Assembly: GCA_963790715.1 (NCBI GenBank)
Contig: CAWBPN010000010.1
Span: 1-64,000 of the forward strand
DNA from: DCFW01 sp963790715
GTDB lineage: Bacteria > Bacteroidota > Bacteroidia > Bacteroidales > Bacteroidaceae
DNA: 64,000 nt
Direction: 5' to 3'
In this document: positions 38,811 through 47,205 of the stretch, piece after piece
Position numbering within the stretch: position 1 is the first letter of the stretch
Layout: every line of letters starts with the position of its first letter
Translations under genes and position numbers: made by a program
Notes under the pieces: model-generated
What the model was told of the DNA's origin: nothing
Databases searched by the model: none
The model's input: the letters and a program-made list of their open reading frames with translations, nothing else

Positions 38811-40844
38811 ATGTTGCACAAAAAAGTATTTGTAATTTTAGTCAGTTTAGTCTTTATACTACCTGTATCAGCACAGAAAGGATGGACTGCCGACAATGGG
38901 AACGGTACATACACCAACCCTCTTTTCTTTGAAGATACGCCGGATCCTTGTATGATTCGTGTAGACAGTGATTATTATTTAGTATGTTCGAGCATGCACC
39001 TGATGCCCGGACTTCCAATTATGCATTCCAAGGATTTGGTTAACTGGAAGTTGATTAATTATGCTTTCGATCGCATTAATCCGGGACCGGAATATTCGTT
39101 TCATAACACCAGCCACGGTTCCGATGCATACGGTAATGGTATCTGGGCACCATCATTCGTATATCATAAAGGTACATATTATATTTTTGCGAATGTAAAT
39201 AACCATACCACGCAAGTTTTTACTTCTACGGATCCTTACGGTCACTGGAAACATTACGAAATGAAAAATAGTTTTCATGATTTGTCGGTATTCTTTGATG
39301 ATGACAATAAAGCTTATGTTTGCTGGGGATACAGGGATGTGCAGTTGGCTCAATTAAATGATGAGCTCACAGATATTATACCGGGTACGCAAAAAACGAT
39401 TACACATGAGGGTGGCGAAGGTTCGCACATGTACAAGATTAAAGGTAAATATTATATTATTTGGTCTGTACCGGGCGCCAATACTCCGATGTTGGCAGGC
39501 GTAGCCACAGATATTTACGGTCCTTATCGCACTGAAGCCATTTGCGACCATAATAATATGGGTGTACATGCTTTGCCCGGTTTGAAGACTGACCCTCGCA
39601 AGGGACAGCCGTTCTCTTTCTGGGGTGATGACCCTAATTCGGATGTAACAATGCATCAAGGCGGAATTATCGACACACCTACAGGTGAATGGTGGGGCTA
39701 CGCCATGCAGGACCATACTTCATTAGGACGAAATACAAGTTTGTCGCCTGTTACATGGGTTGACGATATTCCTTATTTCGGATTAAAAGGCAATTTGGCT
39801 CATACACCTAAAGTATGGGTAAAGCCTAATGTCGGTTTACCACAGCAACCTATTCATTCACTTGTAAACCGTGACGATGATTTCTCTAAAACAACTTTAG
39901 GTTTACAATGGGAATGGAATCATCTGCCAAATGATTCGGCATGGTCTCTTAAAGAATGCCCCGGTAAACTTCGGCTGCATACCTTACCTGCTCCAAGTTT
40001 CTGGAGAGCACGCAATACTTTGACACAACATATTGTCGGACTGGAAGCGGATGCATCTGTGGAACTTGATTTGAATGGTTTGAAACAGGGAGACGTTTCC
40101 GGCTTCGGATTACTCATTTATCCTTATGCATGGATAGGTGTTGAAAAAACTGCATCTGCAAAGTGGCTGAAAATGTTTAATCAAATGAATTATCCTTCTT
40201 CGGCAGCAATAGATTCGTTTGCTTTAAATAAAAATGTAAAACGTATATGGCTAAAAATCAATACGAATGTAGATACCGGCAAGGCTACGTTTGCTTACAG
40301 TTTGGACGGAAAAAACTATAAAGAATATGGCAATACGTTGCCTCTGCATTTCCAATTATACACATTCCAGGGACCACGCTACAGTTTGTTTTCATATAAT
40401 AAGTCAGGACATAAAGGCGGTTATGCCGACTTTGACAATTTCGCCGTTGATGAAAAATATCCTCGCGGTTTTAGAAGTCCTATTCCTTACGGGAAGACAA
40501 TTCAGCTTGTCAGCCGTAGCTCAAAAGAAGCATTAAAGATTGACGGCTGTAGCGATTGGCAGGTTGAACAATTACCTTTAGGACGAGTCGCTTTGAAGTC
40601 GGCTGACGGCAGATATCTTTCAGTAGACGAAACTAATAATGATATTATTAAGTTGGTAAAAAGTCCTTGGATATCAGATCCCGAGACGTTTCAATGGATG
40701 GAACTGGAAGGAGGTGATATAGTATTGATGTCGTTGAAGAGTGACCGCTATTTGGCATATATGGGAGAAAATAATGCTTATGCCAATTTCATTTCGTCTA
40801 TTCCGAATCGCGATAAGGATCTTACAAGATTTACAATCAAGTAA
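38811..40844 (+). CDS. Secreted glycoside hydrolase family 43 with C-terminal beta-trefoil-like domain
   Basis: The 677-residue protein has a Sec signal peptide ending near residue 21 (LPVSAQ). The five-bladed GH43 propeller starts with the catalytic base context EDTPDPCMIR (D45), then the pKa-modulating Asp in FHDLSVFFDD near 160 and the acid Glu in HEGGEGSHMYK near 204. A concanavalin-like beta-sandwich follows (about 340-550), as in beta-xylosidase/arabinofuranosidase subfamilies. The last 120 residues (SRSSKEALKI, DGRYLSVDE, SDRYLAYMGEN) look like a fascin-type beta-trefoil, an unusual addition. Together with GH115 this suggests xylan side-chain use. The exact substrate is uncertain. Confidence 0.88.
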   Translation: MLHKKVFVILVSLVFILPVSAQKGWTADNGNGTYTNPLFFEDTPDPCMIRVDSDYYLVCSSMHLMPGLPIMHSKDLVNWKLINYAFDRINPGPEYSFHNTSHGSDAYGNGIWAPSFVYHKGTYYIFANVNNHTTQVFTSTDPYGHWKHYEMKNSFHDLSVFFDDDNKAYVCWGYRDVQLAQLNDELTDIIPGTQKTITHEGGEGSHMYKIKGKYYIIWSVPGANTPMLAGVATDIYGPYRTEAICDHNNMGVHALPGLKTDPRKGQPFSFWGDDPNSDVTMHQGGIIDTPTGEWWGYAMQDHTSLGRNTSLSPVTWVDDIPYFGLKGNLAHTPKVWVKPNVGLPQQPIHSLVNRDDDFSKTTLGLQWEWNHLPNDSAWSLKECPGKLRLHTLPAPSFWRARNTLTQHIVGLEADASVELDLNGLKQGDVSGFGLLIYPYAWIGVEKTASAKWLKMFNQMNYPSSAAIDSFALNKNVKRIWLKINTNVDTGKATFAYSLDGKNYKEYGNTLPLHFQLYTFQGPRYSLFSYNKSGHKGGYADFDNFAVDEKYPRGFRSPIPYGKTIQLVSRSSKEALKIDGCSDWQVEQLPLGRVALKSADGRYLSVDETNNDIIKLVKSPWISDPETFQWMELEGGDIVLMSLKSDRYLAYMGENNAYANFISSIPNRDKDLTRFTIK

Positions 40845-40912
40845 AAGAGATATAGCATTTCAAAAATATTCATTAATAGGTTGACATATGAAAGTAAGGT
40901 AGAAAATAAAAG

Positions 40913-40950
40913 TAGGAAGAAAATCATTTAATTTTCTTCCTATTTTTTAT
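40913..40950 (+). terminator. Terminator after the GH43 gene
   Basis: TAGGAAGAAAAT (40913-40924) pairs exactly with ATTTTCTTCCTA (40931-40942), followed by TTTTTTATTG. With an A-rich left side, it may also act for the convergent maeB. Confidence 0.85.
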
Positions 40951-40975
40951 TGTGTTTTATAAAATAACGAATGAC

Positions 40976-43276
40976 TTATTCGCTTTTTTTATTCTCTCTC
41001 TTCTTCTTATCAACAATTGCATCAATTACTGCCACAGCCGTGATATTTACTATGTCGCGTACCGAACTCTCAAAATCGGTAAAGTGTATAGGTTTGTTTA
41101 ATCCCATTTGTATCGGGCCTATTGATTCGGCATCGGGGCACATTGCTTTAAGTAACTGATAGCCTGAATTGGCGGAACTCAAATTCGGGAAAATCAAGGT
41201 ATTTACATTCTTACCGACCAAACGCGTAAAAGGATATTTTGAATCGCGCAAGTCTTTATCCAATGCAAATTTTACTTGCATTTCACCGTCAATGGCCATA
41301 GCCGGATAAGTTTTTTGCATATATTCAACCGCTGTATGCACCGTGGCCGGACTGCCTACTTGATCTGAACCGAAATTGGAATATGACAGCATGGCCATTT
41401 TAGGCTCATGGTTGAAGAAACATACCGTATGATTGGCTAATTTAGCTATATCTATAAGTGTATCTGTATCAGGATGTCTGTTTATCAAAGTATCGGCGAG
41501 GAAGAAAGTTCCCCTCTTGGTATTTAATATATGCATAGTGCCGAAATGTTTGTAATCTTTGCGAATGCCGATAACTTCTTTAGCAACTTTGATAGTGTTG
41601 GAGTATTTAGTGTAAACACCGGTTATGAAAGCATCGGCATCACCTGTTTCAACCATCATCATGCCGAAGTAGTTTCGTTCAAACATTTTGTCCTTAGCTT
41701 CTTCATAATTTGCACCTTCCCTGGCTCGTTTCTCAGATAGCAGGCGTGCATAGCGATGTCGGCGATCTGCCTCGCTTGGATTACGTAAATTTACAATTTC
41801 AATACCTTCGATATTGACTTGTAATTCTTTGGCCATCTTTTTTATAAATAAATCATTCCCAAGTAGAATAGGATAGCAAAGACCTTCTGCTTTTGCTTGT
41901 ACGGCAGCCTTTAACATGTTAGGATGGTCACCTTCGGCAAAAACAACACGTTGAGGATCACGACGTGCAGTGTCAAAAAGTTGCGAAGTCATTTTCGATT
42001 CGTAGCCCATCAGATTGCGCAAGTGCTTTTTATAAGCATCCCAATCGGTTATCGTCTTGCGTGCCACACCACTTTTAATAGCTGCTTGGGCTACGGCCGT
42101 AGAAACTTCTGTGATTAAGCGCGGGTCTACAGGCTTCGGTATGAAATAGTTCGGACCGAACTTAAGGTTGCTTACATTATATACTTTGTTTACTACATCC
42201 GGAATAGGTTGTTTTGCCAAATCGGCGATAGCCTTGACGGCACCCATTTTCATTTCTTCGTTGATTGCTGAAGCACGAACGTCAAGGGCACCACGGAAAA
42301 TGTAAGGGAATCCTATTACATTATTAATCTGGTTTGGATAATCAGAGCGTCCCGTACTGATCAACACGTCAGGACGTGCTGCTACGGCATCTTCATAAGA
42401 TATTTCGGGTGTAGGATTGGCTAAAGCAAATACAATAGGATTCTTAGCCATACTTTTAACCATATCTTGCGTAAGCAACCCGCCTTTTGATACGCCTACG
42501 AAAACGTCGGCGTCTTTTATCGCCTCTTCCAAAGTGTGTACATCCGTGCGGTCGGTAGCGAACAACTTCTTTGTTTCAGTCAAGTTCGGGCGATCGCTTG
42601 TGATCACACCTTTGCTATCAAGCATCAATACATGTTCTCTTTTAGCGCCTAATGCTACATATAATTTAGTACACGATATTGCAGCTGCACCGGCACCGGA
42701 GACTACAATGTTTACATCCTCAATTTTTTTGCCTGCTATCTCAAGAGCATTAATCAATCCGGCGGAAGAAATTATTGCAGTACCGTGTTGGTCATCGTGC
42801 ATTACCGGTATATCCAATTCTTTTTTCAACGTTTGCTCAATCTCAAAACATTCGGGAGCTTTAATGTCTTCGAGGTTGATGCCACCAAATGTAGGAGCAA
42901 TTCTCTTAACCGTCTCAATAAATTTCTTAGGGTCTTTTTCGTTTATTTCTATGTCGAAAACGTCTATGCCTGCATAAATTTTGAAGAGTAATCCTTTACC
43001 TTCCATCACAGGTTTACCGCTGACAGCCCCTATATCACCCAGTCCGAGAACGGCCGTACCGTTAGAAATGACAGCCACAAGATTACCCTTGTCAGTGTAA
43101 TCGTATGCTTTTTGGTTATCTTTTTGAATTTCCAAACACGGTTCTGCCACTCCTGGCGTATATGCCAATGAAAGGTCAGTCTGTGTACTATACGGCTTTG
43201 TGGGAACCACTTCTATTTTACCGGGCTTGCCCATTGAGTGGTAGTGCAAAGCGGCTTCTTTTGTTATTTTTATCAT
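40976..43276 (-). CDS. maeB: NADP-dependent malic enzyme fused to phosphotransacetylase-like domain
   Basis: MaeB decarboxylates malate to pyruvate and makes NADPH. The 766-residue protein has the malic enzyme part in residues 1-430 (SLAYTPGVAEP, VMHDDQHGTA near 155, nucleotide motif VVSGAGAAAIS near 190, FALANPTPEIS). The C-terminal PTA-like domain (about 430-766) ends with LFPNLSSANSGYQLLK. In this family the PTA domain is regulatory, binding acetyl-CoA, and not catalytic. A TATATTTG box lies at 43313-43306. Confidence 0.95.
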   Translation of the reverse strand: MIKITKEAALHYHSMGKPGKIEVVPTKPYSTQTDLSLAYTPGVAEPCLEIQKDNQKAYDYTDKGNLVAVISNGTAVLGLGDIGAVSGKPVMEGKGLLFKIYAGIDVFDIEINEKDPKKFIETVKRIAPTFGGINLEDIKAPECFEIEQTLKKELDIPVMHDDQHGTAIISSAGLINALEIAGKKIEDVNIVVSGAGAAAISCTKLYVALGAKREHVLMLDSKGVITSDRPNLTETKKLFATDRTDVHTLEEAIKDADVFVGVSKGGLLTQDMVKSMAKNPIVFALANPTPEISYEDAVAARPDVLISTGRSDYPNQINNVIGFPYIFRGALDVRASAINEEMKMGAVKAIADLAKQPIPDVVNKVYNVSNLKFGPNYFIPKPVDPRLITEVSTAVAQAAIKSGVARKTITDWDAYKKHLRNLMGYESKMTSQLFDTARRDPQRVVFAEGDHPNMLKAAVQAKAEGLCYPILLGNDLFIKKMAKELQVNIEGIEIVNLRNPSEADRRHRYARLLSEKRAREGANYEEAKDKMFERNYFGMMMVETGDADAFITGVYTKYSNTIKVAKEVIGIRKDYKHFGTMHILNTKRGTFFLADTLINRHPDTDTLIDIAKLANHTVCFFNHEPKMAMLSYSNFGSDQVGSPATVHTAVEYMQKTYPAMAIDGEMQVKFALDKDLRDSKYPFTRLVGKNVNTLIFPNLSSANSGYQLLKAMCPDAESIGPIQMGLNKPIHFTDFESSVRDIVNITAVAVIDAIVDKKKRENKKSE

Positions 43277-43305
43277 AATTTCCGTCTTTAATATTACTAC
43301 ACCTA

Positions 43306-43395
43306 CAAATATATGAATAAAAGTTCTTGGATAAAAGTTTTTGAATTAAAAATAATGGTATATGTTGCCAAAGACCATGTTTATATTTACTTTTG
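43306..43395. promoter_or_regulatory. Divergent -7 boxes for maeB (minus) and the thioesterase gene (plus)
   Basis: TATATTTG on the minus strand (43313-43306) and TACTTTTG on the plus strand (43388-43395), each 20-30 bases from its start codon. Confidence 0.5.
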
Positions 43396-43415
43396 CAAAA
43401 TAAAAAAACAACGAT

Positions 43416-43853
43416 ATGGAATTTAATCATACTCTGCCTATTCAACTGCGTTTCAACGATGTTGACCCTTTCGGACATGTAAATAATAGTGTGTATTTTA
43501 CTTTCTATGATTTAGGAAAAAACACCTATTTAAGCGATATAATGAACAAATATAATCTTGAGCAATCTTTTTCTGGTATAGTGGTTGTAAATATAAATGC
43601 AAACTTTTTGTTACCGGTGTATGCAAATGACCATGTAGCCGTACAGACGGCAGTGGTGGAGATCGGGCATAAGAGTTTTACGTTGATGCAACAGCTTATC
43701 AACACAGATACAAAAGAAGTAAAATGCACATGCAGTAGTGTGATGGTGGCCTTTGATGTAAAAACCAGGAAAACATTACAAATACCTCAACAATGGAAAG
43801 AAGCTTTCACCAAGTTTGAGGGACATGACATTGTATGCAAGTATAAAGAATAA
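43416..43853 (+). CDS. Hotdog-fold acyl-CoA thioesterase (4HBT family)
   Basis: The 145-residue protein has the YbgC/FadM-like active-site segment RFNDVDPFGHVNNSVY, with catalytic D17 and the conserved H21-V-N-N. The rest forms one hotdog domain. These enzymes hydrolyse acyl-CoA or acyl-ACP thioesters; the substrate cannot be called. It is monocistronic, next to a convergent MarR regulator that could be functionally linked, though no evidence of control is visible. Confidence 0.85.
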   Translation: MEFNHTLPIQLRFNDVDPFGHVNNSVYFTFYDLGKNTYLSDIMNKYNLEQSFSGIVVVNINANFLLPVYANDHVAVQTAVVEIGHKSFTLMQQLINTDTKEVKCTCSSVMVAFDVKTRKTLQIPQQWKEAFTKFEGHDIVCKYKE

Positions 43854-43935
43854 CTCACCTTCTCGATTATCCTATGGAAAGTCGAGAACACACAAAACGA
43901 CAAAAATCTGGAACTACTAATAAGCAGGTAGTAGG

Positions 43936-44388
43936 TTAATCTCCCATATTGTCGAAGATACGGCGTAAGAGATTTTGTCCAAATTCTATGTCTTCGGAGG
44001 TAATGCCGTCGAATACTTCGTTAAGCGTTTTGTTAATTACGATTGCAGTAGGTCCTTTTAATTTTTTCCCTGCCTCGGTAAGACTGATAATGTTACTTCT
44101 TCTGTTATTAGGGTCGAAGTTCCTATTGATAAGTCCCATTTTCACAAGATTATCGATAAGGCGTGTCATGCTCGGTTTATCCTTGCACGTCATTTCACAA
44201 ATATATTTCTGGGTAACTTTATCATGTTCCCACAGCACATCTAATATAGTCCATTGCTCGGGCGTAAAAGGTATGCTATTATTCCTTAGGTTACGGCCTA
44301 AAGAACGATTAATTGCAGCTGAAACTCGTCCGTTTAACGAAGCAAAAATCAACTGAAGATCAAAGTTAAAGCTTGAATATTCCGTCAT
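43936..44388 (-). CDS. MarR family transcriptional regulator
   Basis: The 150-residue protein has the MarR winged helix: the recognition helix segment CEMTCKDKPSMTRLIDNLVKMGLI near residues 62-85 and the wing NRRSNIISLTEAGKKL. MarR dimers sense small ligands and repress nearby genes. It is divergent from rpsF, with a TACCTTTG box at 44415-44408. The target genes are unknown; self-regulation and the thioesterase gene are candidates. Confidence 0.9.
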   Translation of the reverse strand: MTEYSSFNFDLQLIFASLNGRVSAAINRSLGRNLRNNSIPFTPEQWTILDVLWEHDKVTQKYICEMTCKDKPSMTRLIDNLVKMGLINRNFDPNNRRSNIISLTEAGKKLKGPTAIVINKTLNEVFDGITSEDIEFGQNLLRRIFDNMGD

Positions 44389-44407
44389 AACATAATAATA
44401 TTTGCTG

Positions 44408-44468
44408 CAAAGGTAGAAAAATATTTCGTATATATATTTTCCACTTCAAAGAATTTATTGTAATTTTG
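44408..44468. promoter_or_regulatory. Divergent -7 boxes for the MarR gene (minus) and rpsF (plus)
   Basis: TACCTTTG on the minus strand (44415-44408) lies 20 bases before the MarR start. TAATTTTG on the plus strand (44461-44468) lies 45 bases before rpsF, leaving room for a leader that could carry S6/S18 autoregulation. Confidence 0.5.
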
Positions 44469-44513
44469 CAACCGCAATAAAAAATTATTATCAATTTAAA
44501 ATTATAACTAGTT

Positions 44514-44861
44514 ATGAATCAGTATGAAACCGTTTTCATTTTAACTCCCGTTTTATCTGACACACAGATGAAGGAAGCGGTTGATAAATTCAAAACCATT
44601 CTTACAGAAGAAAAGGCTGAAATTATCAATGAAGAGAATTGGGGCCTGAAGAAGTTAGCTTATCCGATTCAAAAGAAATCGACAGGCTTTTACCAATTGT
44701 TGGAGTTTAATGCAAATCCCGAGACCATTGAGAAGTTGGAAACGAACTTTCGTCGTGACGAAAAAGTTCTTCGTTTCATAACAATCAAGAATGAGAAGTA
44801 TGCTGCTCAATATGCAGAAAAGAGAAGAAGTAGAAAGGCAATCAAAAAAGAGGAGAAGTAA
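44514..44861 (+). CDS. rpsF: 30S ribosomal protein S6
   Basis: The 115-residue protein opens MNQYETVFILTPVLSD and contains the WGLKKLAYPI segment, both typical of S6. It ends in a basic tail. The rpsF-rpsR-rplI order is conserved; priB or ssb, often between rpsF and rpsR in Proteobacteria and Firmicutes, is absent as in other Bacteroidota. S6 and S18 sit beside the 16S 3' tail, and in Bacteroidia are part of the pocket reported to sequester the anti-Shine-Dalgarno sequence. Confidence 0.97.
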   Translation: MNQYETVFILTPVLSDTQMKEAVDKFKTILTEEKAEIINEENWGLKKLAYPIQKKSTGFYQLLEFNANPETIEKLETNFRRDEKVLRFITIKNEKYAAQYAEKRRSRKAIKKEEK

Positions 44862-44864
44862 ATT

Positions 44865-45134
44865 ATGGCACAACAAGAATCAGAAATCAGATATTTAACT
44901 CCTCCTTCAGTTGATGTAAAGAAGAAGAAATATTGTCGTTTTAAAAAGAACGGTATCAAATATATCGATTATAAAGATCCTGAATTTTTAAAGAAATTCT
45001 TAAACGAACAAGGAAAAATCCTTCCACGTCGTATTACCGGTACTTCTTTGAAATACCAACGCAGAGTGGCTAAAGCAATCAAACGAGCTCGTCACTTGGC
45101 GTTATTACCTTATGTAACCGATATGATGAAATAA
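44865..45134 (+). CDS. rpsR: 30S ribosomal protein S18
   Basis: The 89-residue basic protein has the S18 core KKKYCRFKKNGIKYIDYKD and PRRITGTSLKYQRRVAKAIKRARHLALLPY. It forms a heterodimer with S6 on the 30S platform. It starts 3 bases after rpsF ends, preceded by a GAGGAG stretch inside the end of rpsF, which is a possible Shine-Dalgarno site. Confidence 0.97.
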   Translation: MAQQESEIRYLTPPSVDVKKKKYCRFKKNGIKYIDYKDPEFLKKFLNEQGKILPRRITGTSLKYQRRVAKAIKRARHLALLPYVTDMMK

Positions 45135-45135
45135 T

Positions 45136-45142
45136 AAGGAGG
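45136..45142 (+). promoter_or_regulatory. Strong Shine-Dalgarno site before rplI
   Basis: AAGGAGG ends 10 bases before the rplI ATG and matches the anti-Shine-Dalgarno core CCTCCTT. Such strong sites are rare in Bacteroidota. Confidence 0.7.
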
Positions 45143-45152
45143 AGAATTTGTT

Positions 45153-45617
45153 ATGGAAATTATTTTAAAAGAAGATATAACCAGTTTAGGTTATAAGAAT
45201 GATATTGTAACGGTAAAAGACGGCTATGGCCGTAATTTTTTGATCCCATCCGGTAAAGCTGTTATTGCTTCTACCTCGGCAAAGAAAATGCTGGCTGAAG
45301 AATTGAGACAACGTGCTCACAAATTGGAAAAGATCAGAAACGACGCTCAAGAGTTGGCAGACAAGCTGAAAGATGTAAAATTGACTATTGCCACAAAGGT
45401 AAGTTCAACAGGTACTATTTTCGGTTCAGTCAACAATGTACAAATAGCTGAAGAATTAGCTAAAAAAGGCTTCGAAATTGAGCGTAAGATTATTGTTATT
45501 AAAGAACCTGTTAAAGAAATCGGTTCTTATGTAGCTACAATCAGACTTCATAAGGAAATATCAATTGATATTCCATTTGATGTTGTTGCTGAAAGCGACG
45601 GAAGTGCTGCGAAATAA
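45153..45617 (+). CDS. rplI: 50S ribosomal protein L9
   Basis: The 154-residue protein has the L9 N-terminal domain (ILKEDITSLGYKNDIVTVKDGYGRNFLIP), the long connecting helix rich in Lys and Glu (residues 40-78) and the C-terminal rRNA-binding domain with FGSVNNVQIAEEL. It is the last gene of the S6-S18-L9 operon, followed by a strong terminator. Confidence 0.97.
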   Translation: MEIILKEDITSLGYKNDIVTVKDGYGRNFLIPSGKAVIASTSAKKMLAEELRQRAHKLEKIRNDAQELADKLKDVKLTIATKVSSTGTIFGSVNNVQIAEELAKKGFEIERKIIVIKEPVKEIGSYVATIRLHKEISIDIPFDVVAESDGSAAK

Positions 45618-45631
45618 TATAATTAATATAT

Positions 45632-45674
45632 AACAAAAAAGCCTGTCCATTTAATTCGGACGGGCTTTTTTGTT
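45632..45674 (+). terminator. Terminator after rplI
   Basis: AAAAAAGCCTGTCC pairs with GGACGGGCTTTTTT across a loop of about ten bases, with one G-T pair. Confidence 0.9.
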
Positions 45675-45750
45675 ATACTTTGCTGTTGCGTATTACCACG
45701 CATTACATATAAAAAAGCAATAATTAAGCCGTAATAACGGAAATAATGAT

Positions 45751-45758
45751 TATTTTTG
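45751..45758 (+). promoter_or_regulatory. -7 box for the hdr-flx operon
   Basis: TATTTTTG lies 29 bases before ATG 45788. It is inside the longer reading frame that opens at 45746, which argues that the longer frame start is not used. Confidence 0.55.
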
Positions 45759-45787
45759 CCATAAAGAATTTACTAATTAAAAACAGG

Positions 45788-46339
45788 ATGGAAATGGAGA
45801 ACATCAGTGGCAGCATTATCTATGATTTGAGAAAACAAACGGGTATTGATGTCGGACGTTGTTACCAGTGCGGTAAATGTAGTGCTGGGTGTGTTCAGGC
45901 TGAGGAAATGGATTATCCTCCAAATATGATTATTCACTTGTTGCAATATGGTACGCAAGCTAACCTTGACAAGGTGCTTCGTTCCAAATCAATTTGGTTA
46001 TGCCTGAATTGCGAGAACTGTGTAGGGCGTTGTCCCATGGAGATTGATATACCATCTTTAATGGATTATCTTCGTGAACGTTCGCTTAACGAAAAAAAGC
46101 AGAATAAGGCTGCTAACGATATTATAGCCTTTCATAAATCATTTCTTGATTCAGTGCGTTCAACCGGACATCTTTATGAAGTGGGGTTGGTTGCAGACTT
46201 CAAGGCACGCACATTACATTTATGGCAGGATGTTAAACTTGTACCGAAGATGTTGTCCAAGGGTAAATTGCAATTCTTTCCCGAGATGGTGAAAGATATG
46301 CATAGTATTAAAGGCATCTTTTCGAAAACGAAGAAATAA
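45788..46339 (+). CDS. hdrC: Heterodisulfide reductase subunit C-like protein
   Basis: This 183-residue iron-sulfur protein carries two [4Fe-4S] sites: C25, C28, C31 and C35 (CYQCGKCSAGC) and C72, C75, C78 and C82 (CLNCENCVGRC). HdrC passes electrons to the catalytic HdrB. The first gene of the seven-gene hdr-flx unit, it is followed by hdrB after 9 bases. Start 45788 is chosen over 45746 because of the promoter box in between. The natural disulfide partner in a non-methanogen is not known from sequence. Confidence 0.9.
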   Translation: MEMENISGSIIYDLRKQTGIDVGRCYQCGKCSAGCVQAEEMDYPPNMIIHLLQYGTQANLDKVLRSKSIWLCLNCENCVGRCPMEIDIPSLMDYLRERSLNEKKQNKAANDIIAFHKSFLDSVRSTGHLYEVGLVADFKARTLHLWQDVKLVPKMLSKGKLQFFPEMVKDMHSIKGIFSKTKK

Positions 46340-46348
46340 TTCAGCATA

Positions 46349-47194
46349 ATGAAAATAGGTTTTTATCCCGGTTGTTCTTTGAAGGGTACTTCAAGAGAAT
46401 ATAATGAATCGGTTTGGGCTTTGGCAAAAGCTTTGGATATTCAATTGGAAGAAATTGACGATTGGAATTGTTGCGGTGCCACTGCTGCCCATTCGGTAAA
46501 TAAGGAATTGTCGCTTTCATTACCTGCCCGCGTGCTTGCTTTGGCTGAGCATCAGGGATTCAAAGAGATAGTCGTTCCGTGTGCTGCCTGTTACAACAGG
46601 TTGTCTACCACACAATATGAATTGACTCAGGACGAAGAGAAAAAGAAAAAGGTCTCTGAAATTATAGGAATGCCTTATGTTGGAAGCGTCAAGATATTGA
46701 ACGTATTGCAGATGTTGCAAAAATATTCTTTGGATACGATTAAGTCTAAAATAGTTAAGCCGTTTGCATACAAAGTGGCTTGTTATTACGGCTGTCTGCT
46801 GGTGCGCCCTCACAAGATTTTGCAGTTCGACAGGGTTGAAGATCCTCAGGTGATGGACTCAATGATGTCGTTGATAGGCGCAACGCCTATTGATTGGGCT
46901 TTTAAGACGGAATGTTGCGGTGGCGGTTTCACTGAATCGCGTACCGATATTGTGGCCAAACTTTCAGGTAATGTCATGAAAGATGTAAACGACCGCGGTG
47001 CCGAAGCCGTGATTGTGGCTTGCCCGATGTGCCATTCCAATTTGGACATGCGCCGTCCTGAAATAGATAAGTATTTGGGTGAGGACGTCAAAGTCCCGGT
47101 GTTATATATAACTCAAGCTATCGGTTTGGCGTTGGGCATTGAGCCTGAAACGTTGGGTTTGCAGCGTCATTTCGTTAAAGTAAATACTATTTAA
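46349..47194 (+). CDS. hdrB: Heterodisulfide reductase subunit B-like protein
   Basis: HdrB holds the disulfide-reducing site. The 281-residue protein has two CCG domains. The first has C9, C41-C42 (WNCCGATAAHS) and C78/C81 (PCAACYNRL); the second has TECCGGGFTES near 190 and ACPMCHSNL near 230. These ligate the two unusual noncubane [4Fe-4S] clusters of methanogen HdrB. Both sets are complete, so the site should be functional. CoM-S-S-CoB is not expected in this organism, so the acceptor is a different disulfide or other compound. Confidence 0.92.
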   Translation: MKIGFYPGCSLKGTSREYNESVWALAKALDIQLEEIDDWNCCGATAAHSVNKELSLSLPARVLALAEHQGFKEIVVPCAACYNRLSTTQYELTQDEEKKKKVSEIIGMPYVGSVKILNVLQMLQKYSLDTIKSKIVKPFAYKVACYYGCLLVRPHKILQFDRVEDPQVMDSMMSLIGATPIDWAFKTECCGGGFTESRTDIVAKLSGNVMKDVNDRGAEAVIVACPMCHSNLDMRRPEIDKYLGEDVKVPVLYITQAIGLALGIEPETLGLQRHFVKVNTI

Positions 47195-47205
47195 AGCAGA
47201 ATACA

